A DNA stretch of 64,000 nt from Coprinellus micaceus (GCA_951394405.1 OX596337.1:3534001-3598000); one strand, 5' to 3'; positions 22,140-34,394 are shown, counted from the stretch's first letter. Made by a program: numbers and translations. Notes: a model not told the origin generated them from the sequence alone.

Positions 22140-22577
22140 CAGCAGATATGCTCGCGGGCTCCAGACTTGTTGCTCACGTTCGAAGATTACAGGGGATGAC
22201 AAGTGATATTTTCTCCTATATATGCTTGATTTTGTTTGACGGAGATAAGTGTCGCGTACTTAGTTTGTGAATGCGTTTGTTCGACTTGGAGCTTCAACCC
22301 TATAAAGCGAGCCTCACGGTGAGCAGACGCCCTGCAACAACCCCTATCTAGACGCGTCGCGTACTACAACCCACCATGTGGCACATCTGATTGCGCCAAA
22401 TCATCGTGCACCCGGCCTCCGTCCGTATCCTTTGCGGTGCTGGCAGGTTTTTGACTCACATCCAACTCCTCAGTAAGCAAAATCCTGAACTTGAGTATTA
22501 AAGCCCAGGACGTTGAGGCGCAGTTCATTCTCATTCAGCCCCCATTCCCTAGGACCCCTCCCTCATATCTAGACGCC
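22140..22577 (+). promoter_or_regulatory. Promoter region of ITPase gene
   Basis: This 438-bp gap follows the F-box stop. It has no recognised coding content and presumably contains the F-box terminator and the ITPase promoter. Confidence 0.35.
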
Positions 22578-23360
22578 ATGGCATCGCAAAAACTGGGTAC
22601 GGATCGCTCAAAACCCAGATTTCGGGGTCCCTGAACACATCTGGCATAGTCTTCGTCACTGGTAATGCCAACAAACTGAAGGAAGTAATGGAAATCCTGT
22701 CGCAAGGCGGCCACCCTATCGAGATCGACAACCAAGCGCTCGATCGTGAGTCACATCTCCCTCGGTCAATTAGCCGTGTTCTGAGTCCCGTGTATAGTTC
22801 CTGAAATCCAAGGGACGACGGTTGAGGTGGCAATAGAGAAATGTAAAAGCGCAGCTGAACTTGTGAGCCTTTACCCTCCCACTACCGTTGTCGTACCGTC
22901 CCAACCTCGGATGTCGTAGATCAACGGCCCTTGCATCACAGAAGACACTGCCCTCGCTTTCACCGCCCTCGGTGGCCTTCCTGGGCCGTACATCAAGCAC
23001 TTCATGGTTGAACTCGGCCACGAAGGCCTCAACAAGATGCTCGTGGGCTTCGAGGACAAGGGTGCTGAGGCGATCTGCACATTTGCCTACTCAGCAGGAC
23101 CAGGGACGGATCCTATCATCTTCGAAGGTCGGACAGCAGGAAAAATCGTTCCTGCGAGGGGAACCAAGGTCTTTGGATGGGATCCTATCTTTGAGCCGAC
23201 CATCTCTGGAGGCCAGACGTGCGTATTTCGCGTTCGTCAAGTGGAAAAAACCAACTGTTTCGATAGGTACGCTGAGATGGATCCTCAAGAGAAGAACAAG
23301 ATCTCGCACAGATACAAGGCTCTGGACAAGCTAAGAACGTATCTTCAGTCCCAGGCATAG
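22578..23360 (+). CDS. HAM1: Inosine triphosphate pyrophosphatase (Ham1/ITPase)
   Basis: This enzyme hydrolyses ITP, dITP and XTP to monophosphates, cleaning the nucleotide pool in the cytosol. Five exons (22578-22596, 22650-22745, 22798-22862, 22920-23218, 23267-23360) give 190 aa, with every join in phase. The start [19 protein letters not shown] holds the TGNxxK substrate-binding motif at residues 10-15. The acidic EDTALAF, the GPYIKHF segment and the conserved GWDPIFEP motif follow, and [10 protein letters not shown] at the C-terminus is the family hallmark. Length matches the family. It is a conserved housekeeping gene inside the F-box array. Confidence 0.95.
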
Positions 23361-23658
23361 GGAATTGTACGCTGTTCAAATAATCCAAAATATAGACCAC
23401 TTTATTTCGAGAGCAAAGGTCACCAGTACCTGGAGCGTTACCCTGAATCTCAACGACTCACCGTAAATGCTGACGGTTGACCACGAACTGCCCAGTTGCC
23501 GGTGCATATCCCGGTCGCGAGCAAGACGAGGTGTGTGGAGACTGTGGAGTCAACTCAAGCCAGCCTGTTGAGTCCTTTAACCCAATCCGCCCCCTTTAGA
23601 GTCCAGCAATTCCACTGTTCACAACACTGACAGCGAATCCCCGACCACTTCTTTTCCT
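23361..23658. other. Short intergenic region
   Basis: About 300 bp lies between ITPase and the F-box relic; nothing recognised. Confidence 0.3.
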
Positions 23659-23901
23659 ATGCGACCCAGGGCGTCGATGCATCCTCATACATCGTCGACA
23701 CCGTACTGCATCATCAGAACTTTTCAGAAGATCGCAAGGCGAGTACGTGAACTAGAAACCGAAATCTGTCATAACGTGGGTCCCGTAACTTGCCAGCTCC
23801 CTGTCGAGATCCTCTCCAGGCTGTTCCTCTTCCTCGCGTTTTCCGAGCCCAAACCGTTCCTGTTGGCTTTGTCTGCAAACGAATTCCATCACGTTCACTG
23901 A
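23659..23901 (+). pseudogene. F-box gene relic (N-terminal fragment)
   Basis: The short open frame resembles the beginning of the intact gene at 24338. It shows a helix (IARRVRELETEI) then VTCQLPVEILSRLFLFLAFSEPKP, against ARRIRELEDEI and VTCRIPVEILANVLHYIAFSVPEP in the intact copy. The segment around CHNAV is compressed to CHNVG, and the frame stops soon after the first half of the F-box. Nothing of the LRR-like part remains. It looks like a truncated tandem duplicate. Confidence 0.7.
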
Positions 23902-24337
23902 ATGGTCGACCCAGGCTTCCCTGCTTTGTGGGCCGGATATCGTGCTCCTTGAGTATATACTTTTAGCCAAGGGCCCATGGCGTCGCAGCCCCCGCTGTGA
24001 TTGCGCTGCTTTCCTTCTCTCCTTGTAGTCCTAAATTATATGCACGTCGACTACTAAGACGAGGGCGTGACACGGGGGTCCCCCGTCCAATCTCTCAAAC
24101 GCCAAAGTGAGGGTCGACGTAACCTCACTCTTGAGGCTGTTTGTAGTCCAGCTCGAATGCTAATCCCACCAAATAACGCCAATTCGAGCTTCCGTCACTG
24201 ATCGATATAGTTTACCACGACGTTCCCTTTCTTCTCGGATTACAGGTGTACTCAAGTCGACAGCAGCGTGAGGTAGGTTCAGTTACCCATCATGCTCGCC
24301 CCCTCCCCTCATTTGCACCTGCCACCAGACTCCAAAA
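23902..24337. promoter_or_regulatory. Upstream region of F-box gene
   Basis: About 430 bp lies between the relic and the intact F-box gene, with no recognised coding content. It presumably carries the promoter of the 24338 gene. Confidence 0.3.
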
Positions 24338-26128
24338 ATGCTGTCGAACACGGAGGAAAACATCGGCACCGAATCCCCATTCTCCGATGCGACCCAACAA
24401 CTTATCGATGCATCCTCGCTCGTCGTCGACACTACTTCGCATCATCAGAAGGTTGCAAGGCGCATCCGAGAACTTGAGGACGAGATCCGCTCCCTCAAGA
24501 CTTGCCACAATGCGGTGACTGTTACTTGCCGCATCCCTGTCGAGATCCTCGCCAACGTACTCCATTACATCGCCTTCTCTGTGCCTGAACCCTGGCTCCG
24601 GGACACGGAAAAGAGTCGCTCATACCGTTGGATTGGGGTAACTCACGTCTGCCGACACTGGCGGTCAACAGCAATTGACTCCACTGCACTCTGGACGCGC
24701 TTGAACTTCGAGGAATCGCCCAAGCTAGTGGGAGTAATGTTCGAGAGATCCAGGGGTGTCCCAGTGGATGTCCTTTGGAGGCACCACATGGTTTCTTTGC
24801 CCAACGCCAACACCCTGCCTTTATCCTTGTCGCAGGTGAACCGAATCCGGTCCTTGAAAATTTCGTCCAATCACAAAGGGGATCTGGGCACCTTACAGGA
24901 AATCCTGTGTCTCCCTCAGTGGACCGGATGCGCATCCACTCTCGCGGAGCTGGAGCTTGAAATCAGTTCAACCTTTTCGACCTTCAGTCTCCCGGAGGCT
25001 TTTCTCAAGGGAGGGACCCCCATCCTCTCCCGCCTCAGGGTCCACGGCTGTAAAGTGGGGCTGGGCAGGCTCCTGTTCAGCTCTACATTGACGACTCTAG
25101 AGTTGCGCGGGAAAGCAGCCACCCCGCTCAGCGCATCATCGCTTCTTGAGACCTTTGGACAGATGCGTCTCCTTCAAACGCTTCGGCTCTACGATTTCCT
25201 AGATTTCTGCCCCAGCATAACGCGAACCCTTCAGTCGGCCAGCCTACCGCTATTCACATTCCCTTCACTCCGCAATATGGCAATCCAGGGGTGCCCCAAA
25301 GATGTCAATTGTTTCCTTCAATTATCCCGATCTGACTCGGCGGTGTCCGTGAAGCTCGACAAGCTTTTAGTGCCGCAAGCACCTCTAGTAGACGACTCAC
25401 AACAAATCCTCGGCAATATTCTGAACTGGTGGGGGTATTCATCGACAGAAACCAAGCTTAACGTCAAGAAGTTCTGTCTGGGTGTCGAGCTAGAGCTTGT
25501 ATTGTATTTCGACCCGGAAACTGAGCCGCCTGGCCCCAGTTCTTCCCGAGGGAAAAATCGCCTGTCCATTCTATCCACCAAAATTCCTCCGTTACGCCAA
25601 TCTCTCGATATTCTACAAAGACAATACAACTTTCAAACCCTTACGTCGGTCACCAGTGGCGCCATATATCCCGGTTGTTGGCGTTCAGACGTTTGGAGAT
25701 TTTTCGCCAGCCTTCCAGATCTGAAGGAAATATGCCTCCGCCGTCCCGACCATGAAGAGTTGGGGGACCTCTTCGAGGTGTTGCAAGAAGACACCGGCCC
25801 ACTCGGGATAAACCACACGATCACTTTCCCGTCCCTCTCCATCATCACTATCCTATGCAGCTCCTTTCATAATTCAAACGCCGAGACGATTTTTGGCCGA
25901 TTCGTGACGGCCTTCACTGCAATTGCGCGCCGCCGTCAGCCCCCGCTATGTCGCATCTCCGAGCTGCGTCTAGTAGTGTCGGAAGGGATCGAGGCCGCCG
26001 AGATAGCGCGCCTCCGAGAGTCCAACCCCGGGCTCACCGTTGTGTGGGATGGAGACAGTAGTGCTCGAGGAGACGCCCTGTCTCTCGCCTCGCTGCTCCC
26101 TGTGTCGGCCCTACCATCTTCAGACTAG
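24338..26128 (+). CDS. F-box protein with LRR-like C-terminus
   Basis: This single-exon gene gives 596 aa. The coiled N-terminal helix (VARRIRELEDEIRSLKTCHN) leads into an F-box at about 64-124 (CRIPVEILANVL, GVTHVCRHWRSTAIDSTALWTRL). The rest is LRR-like, including GGTPILSRLRVHGCKV and SLPDLKEICLRRPD, and ends with a Ser/Leu tail. The frame is intact. The immediately upstream relic at 23659 is its closest visible relative. It probably acts as an SCF receptor with unknown target. Confidence 0.86.
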   Translation: MLSNTEENIGTESPFSDATQQLIDASSLVVDTTSHHQKVARRIRELEDEIRSLKTCHNAVTVTCRIPVEILANVLHYIAFSVPEPWLRDTEKSRSYRWIGVTHVCRHWRSTAIDSTALWTRLNFEESPKLVGVMFERSRGVPVDVLWRHHMVSLPNANTLPLSLSQVNRIRSLKISSNHKGDLGTLQEILCLPQWTGCASTLAELELEISSTFSTFSLPEAFLKGGTPILSRLRVHGCKVGLGRLLFSSTLTTLELRGKAATPLSASSLLETFGQMRLLQTLRLYDFLDFCPSITRTLQSASLPLFTFPSLRNMAIQGCPKDVNCFLQLSRSDSAVSVKLDKLLVPQAPLVDDSQQILGNILNWWGYSSTETKLNVKKFCLGVELELVLYFDPETEPPGPSSSRGKNRLSILSTKIPPLRQSLDILQRQYNFQTLTSVTSGAIYPGCWRSDVWRFFASLPDLKEICLRRPDHEELGDLFEVLQEDTGPLGINHTITFPSLSIITILCSSFHNSNAETIFGRFVTAFTAIARRRQPPLCRISELRLVVSEGIEAAEIARLRESNPGLTVVWDGDSSARGDALSLASLLPVSALPSSD

Positions 26129-26388
26129 GCTACCAATCAACTTTACGCATGCTGGCGTTTCTTTTGTTCGGCAGGTTCTCAGCTCCCCGTTAATACGAAC
26201 CAAGCGCCCTATGGCTACCCCTTCGCGCCCCATTGTCAGATTAACGGGGTTTGGTGGTTCTCTGTCTCTCGTGGATTATTAGCGCATAGTCCAGTGGTGC
26301 TTCGTCCGACAGTATTCCTTCGCTCTCTTGAGTGATACCCTTCTCCTCGTTTCTGCAACTCCTCCCCTCATAAACCTTATTATATATA

Positions 26389-27109
26389 TTGCTCCATCCC
26401 AACTACATCGACGCCTTCTTTAAGGTAATCCGATGCCCGAGCACAACAACCGTCGAAGTCGCGTACAGTAACGAGGTTTTACGAGGGAGAACGTCTGGCA
26501 GGCTTTGGGCAGCATCGCCGCGTCCTGGATATATGCGCTCGAGCCCACAGAACACCTACCCACGGATCTTTAAATCAGCCTCGAGAGGGACAGGTGCAAG
26601 GTCTAGTTTAGAGACGGCGCTGACGAATTGCACGGCCCAACGCAAGAACGAATGCTCACCCTATCCTTCCTCGGACTCACCACCTTCAACTACGCTTCTT
26701 CACCTACCTCCCCACCCTCAAATGCATCACACTCAACAACCTCGAGCTCCCCCGTTTCGTCAACGCCCTTACGCTTCCCCCCAACCCCGACTCCGCCGAC
26801 TCGCCCTATGGGGGATACAATTCAAAGCAGAGGTTCCCCGCCCTCCGGGCGCTCAGGCTGGGGTGGTTAGATCTCGCTCGACTACACAGAAGGCGACCGG
26901 TGCCGTATATATACAGTTCGACCTGGGGCGAGATGCTCGAGGAGGAGGTGAGCCGGACGGAGGTACTGGAAGCGTCGTTGCGACAAGTGTTTATTGGAAA
27001 GTTTCGTTGGGATCGTGAGGAGTCGGGAATTGGGATTCTTGGATTAGGGAACAACTATGGGTCGATGTGCGGGGTGGGGTTTACTCGAGTATACCCCGAA
27101 TGGCTTTAG
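26389..27109 (+). pseudogene. F-box/LRR-like gene relic (C-terminal part)
   Basis: The start shows IDAFFKVIRCPSTTTVEV, matching the segment (FFEVVRLP and similar) found about two thirds along the intact F-box paralogs. After about 26640 the family-like sequence continues in another frame (LPTLKCITLNNLELPRFV, then RFPALRALRLGWLDLA) down to a stop at 27109. No F-box or N-terminal half is present upstream. It is therefore a 5'-truncated copy with at least one frameshift. Confidence 0.6.
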
Positions 27110-28526
27110 TGAGTGGGGGAGGGGGGTGTGTCCGGTCGCGGTTGTGTGGGAGCATAGGGCAGTGGGTGGGGGGTGGGATCGTTTCCGCTGGCAGGATTAT
27201 GATAAGAGCGACGGCGAAGGGGTTGATGATTGGGAACCTAACATGGATGACGGCGGGTGGAGCGATGGCGAGGAGGATTGACGGGACGGATTGACGGGAC
27301 GGACATGCGGCACCTTTGCTGGTGTCGAACAAGCCAATTTACATACCCGCTTTTCTTTCAATAAAGTACAGTAGCGTACTCCATTCACTTCAGTTTCGAT
27401 TGGTGAGCCACAATAAGGGCCCTACACGTGGGGGTCAACGATAGGGGATTAATTGGAGTTTAAGCGCCCGTGGGTCGTTTGAGTTGAGCGCCAGGCGCTT
27501 GAATACATCAGTTCGGTCCCACTTCTCCGACTCCATGGGGTTGCGAACTCAGGCCAGCCTTCCCATCTTATCGTCCACGCCCACTCAACGTAAATGCCGA
27601 CGGGCGCTTAGCTGCCAATGGAAGTAAACTTGCCCCTATCGCTAATTATGGGCGCCTAAATATATGGACTGGGTGAATTATCCGCACGGAACCGACGTCC
27701 ATCAGTCGTCGGGCGTGAAGCTTGTGTTTCGCGTCTTCTACGTACCTATGTATGGCGCCCCCAAGAAGGCGTAGACTGCACGTACGAAGCTCGAGTAATC
27801 CTAATTCCTTGAATATCGTCGACTTTCACACCACTCTCCGTACTCTCAGTTCGTACCGAAAAACGCGGGAAAGAACAGAAGACCGGGGTGCATAGATAGG
27901 CAGGAGGAGGTATAAGTACACATGACTGACGATTGACAATTGACAGAGGGAGGTGAGAAGCAACGCGGGCCCAAAGAATGTGAAGGGATTCAGGGATACA
28001 GAAAAACGAGGATACAAGGTAGGAGCTAAGCCGGAGTAGACAGGAAGGAAGGAATGAATAGGAAGAGCGAGAGCGAGGTGGACGGGGGGAGGCGCAAGCG
28101 CACACAGAGGATGGCGGATAACGAGGGGATCAAGTGAAATGGGAGGGAGAAAGGGGGTGGTGGTGGTGATACACACAAACATGTAAAACACGTAAAACAC
28201 AAAAAAGCCGACGAAGAACGCAAAACACGTAAAACTCGAAAAAGAAAAAGACGAGGAAGAGGATACACGATGATCTGCGCTATGTATGGAGGTATAAATA
28301 GGTATGTATGCGTGTTGAATGGCAACGAGGACACGACGACGACGATGGGGAGGAGACGTGAGTTGATCACGGGGTCAGGGAACGAGCGGGCACCAGGAAA
28401 GAAGAATCGGAAGAGATACAGACAGGGAGAGGGAAGGAAGGAAAAAGCTAAAAGTACACCACGTATCCCCGGCCTAAACCGAGACCAGATATCTCAGAGA
28501 AAGAGAAAGCGAGCAACGCCCAGTCA
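27110..28526. other. Intergenic region
   Basis: About 1.4 kb holds no recognised gene. There are several AGCGCC-type motifs (TAAGCGCCC at 27461-27469 and its reverse complement at 27602-27610) near a GCGCCAGGCGC palindrome at about 27490. The right part is probably the 3' UTR of the - strand membrane protein gene that ends at 28527. Confidence 0.35.
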
Positions 28527-30373
28527 TCACGCCTCATGTTTCCCCTTATCCCACCCCTGCCCCTGCCCCACCGTCAACACGCTACTACTCCGCCTCCTAT
28601 GGCTCTTCCACCTCTGGTGGCTCCCTCCCACCCCGCTTCCCATCCCTACTGCCCCTTGTCCCGTGCTCCCTGTACCACCCCGCTGGATGCGTTCCCGCTC
28701 TTTCTCCCGCTCCCGTTCCCTTTCTTTCTCCCGCTCCCTCTCCCGATCAGACCCAGACGAATGCGGGTGTGGGTGTGAGGAATGCGAATGCGAATGAGAA
28801 GAATGGTGAGACGGCCGAGCCGTATGCACCCACGCCTCCATCGCCTGGACCTGCATCTCCAACGGTAAGGAGTCTAGGGGGACGGGTGCGTATACCATCC
28901 TCACATCTCCCCCTCTCTCCCCCCTCACCTCCCTCGCCTCCTTCTCCCCGTCCTTGTCTCCCTTATCGCTTTTCTCTCTATCTCCTTTATCACCTTTCGG
29001 TGGGTACATCAAAGGGGAGTGAGGATGAGGGTGAACGGACGCAGGGAGGAGGTAGATACGCTGCATCGGCACCGCAGGCGACGAGTTACTCCGACTCCGA
29101 GATGTTGAGGATAAGGTGGATGTGGAGGTGGAGGAGGACGACCCGCTCGACGACGCGTGTGCGTGGGCGCGGGAGGAGGGGAGGGTGTGTGAGCGCGAGG
29201 GCGAATGCCCGTGTGGATGCGATGACGAATGTCCGTGTGGATGGGAATGGGATGAAGATGGATGGGAAGAGTGTGAATGCGACTTTGAGCGTAAATGCGA
29301 CTTGGATGAGGGGTGCGTAAGTAGAATGGGGGAAGACGAAGATGTGGGGAGGGAGAGGGACGATTTTGAGCCGTAGCGGGTTATGTAGGAGTAGTAGTTT
29401 GATACGGCGAGGAGGAAGTGGAGCTGTAGTGAGGAGTTAGGTTAGTCTCGAGTCTTCGTAAACGAAAGGAAAGGAAAGGAAAGGAAGGGGCGAAGGCACG
29501 TAGGAGGAGCCAGTCGATAGACAGGTAGGTAGGTGGGTAGAAGTGCCAGCGCGAGCGAAAATAGAAAGAGAGAAAGCTAGAACGCACCCTAACAGCCATA
29601 ACCAAACACACCCCCGCCAACCCCACCACCACCGCGCCCTCCAACCACCCCTCACAATTCTCCAGCGTCAGCTCCACGCTCAGCACGCCCTTCTCCTGCA
29701 AATCCCTCACCAATTCGGGATAGTGTGAGAGGGATTCACACAGCGATGCCTTGGAGTGGCCGCTGAAGGCGCCGTAGGTGGCGAGGGCGAGGAAGAAGGT
29801 GGAGAAGGAGAGGGAGGCGATGGTGTAGTCGCGGTAGAAGCGGATGTACGGGGGGAGGGTCTGTGGTTAGTTGGGGGAGCGGGTGTAGGGTGAGGGCGAC
29901 GACGACGAGGAAGGAGGGAAGACAACGATTCAGTCAATGACAACACAACAACGACGCTCAAAAGAACGCACCTTCAACACCCCCCACACGCCCAACCCAC
30001 ACACACACGCCGCACACCCAAAATACACCACCAGTAACCCCCAAAGCAACTTCACCCCATCGATCTTACTCCCCAACCCCGCTCCCCACCCCCACCCCTC
30101 GTCCCCACCACCATACGCCGCACCTTCCCCACTATCACTATAACTATCACTTCCAGGCCACAGACTCCCTAGCGATGACCCCAAGGAGCCGAAGAGCCAC
30201 GAGGCGGACGCGGAGGTGCTCTCCCATTCGGACTGGGGCTCCCATTTGTACGCGGAGTCCGGGGAGAGGGTGGAGGAGAGGAGGTAGAGGGCGAGGAAGG
30301 TGTTGGTGAGGAGCCCGAGGGAGGTTATGAGGAGCGAGGGCGTGCGGGTGGGGGCGGGTGTTGTGTGCCGCAT
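28527..30373 (-). CDS. Multi-pass membrane protein with His-rich, Arg/Glu-rich tail
   Basis: The family is not recognised. Three exons read right to left (29972-30373, 29588-29860, 28527-29423) give 523 aa with phase-0 joins. Hydrophobic helices lie near residues 13-34, 108-132, 147-166 and 200-223, with a possible fifth near 227-235 (LHFLLAVSNYY). A variable Ser/Gly/Trp-rich loop separates the first two. The cytosolic tail is strongly biased: a Ser/His region with many HSH, HPH and HGH units (about 250-290), a Ser-rich stretch, a second His cluster, then an Arg-Glu/Arg-Asp run (about 455-480). The layout of four helices resembles the fungal SUR7/tetraspan class in shape only. The His-rich tail could bind metal ions, which is inference. 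Confidence 0.65.
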
Positions 30374-31581
30374 CGTTGTCGGTTGTTGTGGTGAGGGGAG
30401 GGAAGAGTAGAGTAGAGGAATGGTGGTGGATGGGTGTAAAGGATTGAGGAATGGACTTGGCTAATCCTCGGCACGTAACCGTTTTCCTTGGCCTTGTGCC
30501 TTTCTAATTCCCTCCCAAGCTATCCTTGTCGTCCACCTAAGCCTACAGGCTCCCGATCGATGGAAAGAAAGGAGGAGGTGTGTGCCGCCACAGAGGAGTT
30601 AAAGGCTTGAATCAGGGACCAGGGTTGCCGTGGTGCCGCAGGGGATGCGTTGCTATTGTTCCTCCAAGAGTCGCAGGGATTGAATAAGTCCTACGGTATC
30701 GGGTAGGGTAAGGGAAGGAGGAAAAGGAGAAAAGGGAGAGGGGAGAGGAAGAGAAGCCCACGCCGACCCCACGACGGCTTGGATTGGAAGGAGGAGAGAC
30801 GTGGTGGAGGAAGGCGGAGAAACGCACACAAAAACGGGTGATGAATAACGGTTGGTCAATCTGACTGCTGTAATCAACCCCTTGACGGCCCTTTCATTTC
30901 TCCCCATTTCTCCCAATCCCTCCCAAACTCCTCCCCACTTTGAGGCCATCCTCCCAAAAATACGACCAACGCGGTCATAATCCCAATCACGCGCCCCCAT
31001 ATTCGTCCTTTCGCCCACAATCCAACCCCAAATAAGCAACTATGTGTGCCTGCCCCCGAATGCCCCGGACACGCGCCGACGGACCTCGGTGGGCGTTCCG
31101 AGGGGACGCAGATCCCTTCTTCAAGTTCGTTGCCAAGGACGCTCTCTCTCTTTCGTTCTTCTTCTTCTTCAATTTGGGTATTCGTACATATCGATATCGT
31201 CATCGCCGCACATCTCCACTCACCCTCTCGTACCCTGCACAGTCGGATTCCCGCACTCCCCCCTCCATCTTGAAGGCTTTGAACCCCGTCCGACCCGGCT
31301 CGACGATCCTCGTGCCCTCCATGACCACATCCCGAGCCCAACGCACCCGGCATACGCTCACGCATGGCTTCCTCGTTTTTTCTCCCTGCACATCCTGAGG
31401 CGCATAAGACCTAGGGCGTAATCGCGGCGTTACGCTGTAAGCGGCCTGTGCGCTTACGTTGTTCGAGAAAGCTACATAGCGGGTTCAGAAGATCGGCTAC
31501 CGCCTGCACCGCAACACGAGGATGCAGGGACGCTGCCACGAAATGAGGCGGCGCGAGATGTAGGCTTGACAGACGACCGAG
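30374..31581. other. Intergenic region with weak coding signals
   Basis: On the - strand, frames at 31200-31391 (EPGRTGFKAFKMEGG) and 30653-31039 (GRIFGRMASKWGGVW) look somewhat protein-like and are separated by possible splice sites, but no family or consistent splice model emerges. On the + strand 31042-31421 is also open. I do not call a gene. Confidence 0.3.
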
Positions 31582-31945
31582 AACGCCTCTCCGCGCCTTT
31601 CCAATGTCATCTTGTCTGCGCAGGGACGCCCAGCGTCCTTTCGTCCCATTTCACCCTGCGCACGGTGGCGCGCCGCCCAGTGTCCGGCGAGCGCGGTTTT
31701 CCATTCCTACGAACCTCCTTGTGTGCTCAGCCCTTCGGACCTCGCATCCACAAACGGAACATGGAATACATCGGTGGGTGCAGGGTAACGCCTCTCCATC
31801 TCGTCTACGCAGGGACGCCCAGCGTCCTTCCGTTCCATTCCAAGTGTGTGGTGGGGGCCGCCCAGCATCCGGCGAGCGCTGTTTTCCGCCCACACACCTC
31901 TTTATGTGCTCAGTGAAGATGCTTCGGACCTCGACTGACATCCGC
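31582..31945 (+). repeat. Imperfect direct tandem duplication, about 165-bp unit
   Basis: Two copies lie at about 31582-31752 and 31787-31945. Both start AACGCCTCTCC, share CGCAGGGACGCCCAGCGTCC, a GCCGCCCAG..TCCGGCGAGCGC block and TGTGCTCAG, and end with CTTCGGACCTCG. They are separated by about 34 bp. Neither contains a recognised gene. Confidence 0.75.
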
Positions 31946-34394
31946 AGATGCCCACATCCATACCCATATCCATCCAGACTTCCATTCCTCACTCCTCACT
32001 GCCCTATATGTTTGTCCAATGTCAAGGCAGGAATGGTAGTGACAAGGATCTTGACTTTCGAGGGATGTATGTGCGGGGCGCAGCTCCGAGCGCCCACAAT
32101 GACAGACTGACAGAGGCTGCGCGCTGTCTAGGAGTCGGAGTCCCTGTGCTGCGCAGTACAGTGGGTGATGATGAGTATTGGTGAGTAACGGTGAGTCGAG
32201 CTGTATCGTTCGAAAGCAACTGGCAAAGACTGACGTACGAGAGTCTCACATTCGACAGGCTGCGCTTTTAGCGTGAAATTCAAAACGACCTCCGAGTCGT
32301 TCGCCGAGTCGCGTCGGGACCCTTGGGCGGGCCGTTCGACCCTTAGCCCTCCGATCTGACGCGCTGGCGAGCCCTATCGGACCAGGAACGCCCTCGTCCG
32401 TCAGACTCGCTCCCAACGCGTTTGGACTTGGGGTTTCCGCATACTCAGTAAGTTAGCGCGGTCAAGCAAGACGACGTAGACGAGGAAGCTAGGGCTCTCG
32501 GATTCGCTGGCCAATCGACCTCAGGTTCTGCTAAGTAGATCTGACGATGACTGTGGGTTCGACGATGATGACGACAGCTCCTATGTCGTCTGTATCACAC
32601 GGGGTACCCCGAACCTCATGCTCGTCCTCCCGGATTCGTCGGTACCCCTTCCTCCGGTTACGCTGCCGCCAGTAGGTACCGGCACCTTGCGTGGCCAAGG
32701 GCGTTACCGTTTTGGCGAAGGCGAAGGCAATTGAGATTGTAATTGAGGAGAGGTGGCGCAGCACGAAGGTTTAACATCGATCCCGGGGGAGAGAGCGAGA
32801 CGTTTCTTGTGGGGTGCAAGCACCAAGTGCGAATAGTGTTGGGAAGGTGGGAGGAAGGGTTCGAATCGTCATGCCGGTGATGTCGGATGTAAGTAGTGAG
32901 GACAGAAACGATTCAGACGCGATGTAAGTATGCTGTGCGTCGGATTCCTACCATGGATTCTCATCTCATTCCTTAATACTATCTACACCCCACCCCAACC
33001 CAAACCAACCCAACCCAATCTCTTTCTCTTTCCTGCATCCAACCCCCGACTTGATTCTCATGATCAAGTCGACTCCCCCTCCGATGCTTTAATTACACGC
33101 AACCCGTGCTCTCATCGCGTAGTTTCGCAGTGGTATCAACTAACTGAATTGCAGTTTCTCTGGCCACCGACCGAGTCCCGCATGTCCGCTCACACACATC
33201 CATACCCAAACTAAACATGGATCGACCGAATTCTAACTTACTTACGTGCAGAGTCGAAAACACCCCCGCGATCGTCAAGACTCCTATTTGAGGTTTTGGT
33301 AACCCATCGTTACAGTGGCGACCTGCCGGGAAAGGATCCTCCCATGCGACGTCCCGAGTCTGATCATGAAACGCCTTCACCTCCCCATTCACAGTATTCA
33401 CAGAACAGGAATAGCGCAAAACCCACTGCATCCTTTCAAGTTTATATTGACTTTGTCCCAGCGGTAGTGTCAATGGCGTCGACGCTTAGCGCTTAACCCT
33501 CGCCTGTGCTGGAGGGCGCGTCGATCGATAGACATCCGTGACCCAAGGTGCGGAGCCCCTGCCGGCGTGGTCTCGAGTCTCGAGCCTCGAACCCTTCCTC
33601 GATGGCCGTTCTTGATATCCTTGGACTATGGGTCGTTGAAAGTTCTATTTCGGTGCGGATGCCTCACGCGGAGACTCGCAGTCGACTTTAATTCTAAACT
33701 CCAGCATCACCCTTCGAAGTTTGCACTGGAGATCGCCTACTAGGAGTTGCCACACTTCGGTCGAAACCCGCAGCGGGGATTGCCGGGACTTGGGTCGTGC
33801 CCTCGCACGCGCACGCATAAGCACCAGGAAGTCGCTCGCTTCTCACTTCGGCAGCCGGGTTCTCTGCAGCTGCGTCGTCGAACGTCAATCATGTCGAGCT
33901 CTCGACGATTACCGATTTACCTTAAAATTGAAGCGATGGCATCGATAGCTTAAGAGCCCGCCGTCTAGGCAGACTTGGGGGAGGGGGTGAACACGCCCAT
34001 GCGAATGCAAGAAGAAGCGAAAGAGGTGAGGTACCCCCCGAGGCGAAGGTTCAAGTCTGGATCAGGCCGTGCACGCTAAGGAACGGAGGAACAGGTGTGG
34101 ACATCGCCTCGATGAGTTACTGGTGCTATGGAAAATCCACATGCGTGTGCGAGAGCGCATAGGATGATAAGAGTCCAGTTATAAGGGGTTGCTCGTCGAG
34201 ATTTAGCGGCATCGCGGGTGTTCTCGGCAAGGTTCGCACGGACGGTCGTGGGCGCTTAAAGTACGAGTGTGTATCGCTCTTGCCTGGATCTGGATTTTAC
34301 CTTATCTGCGATAGGGTATACTAGCTACTAAACGAAGAAAACATAGTTCTGTACTAGTAATACCATAGTCCCAAGTTACAACGCAAGAATGTAC
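31946..34394. other. Gene-poor region
   Basis: About 2.4 kb holds no recognised gene. A - strand frame at 33093-33473 is 126 codons and ends near a GTAAGT donor, so it could be an exon of a relic gene, but it matches no family I know. A CAACC-rich stretch lies at about 32990-33025. Confidence 0.3.
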
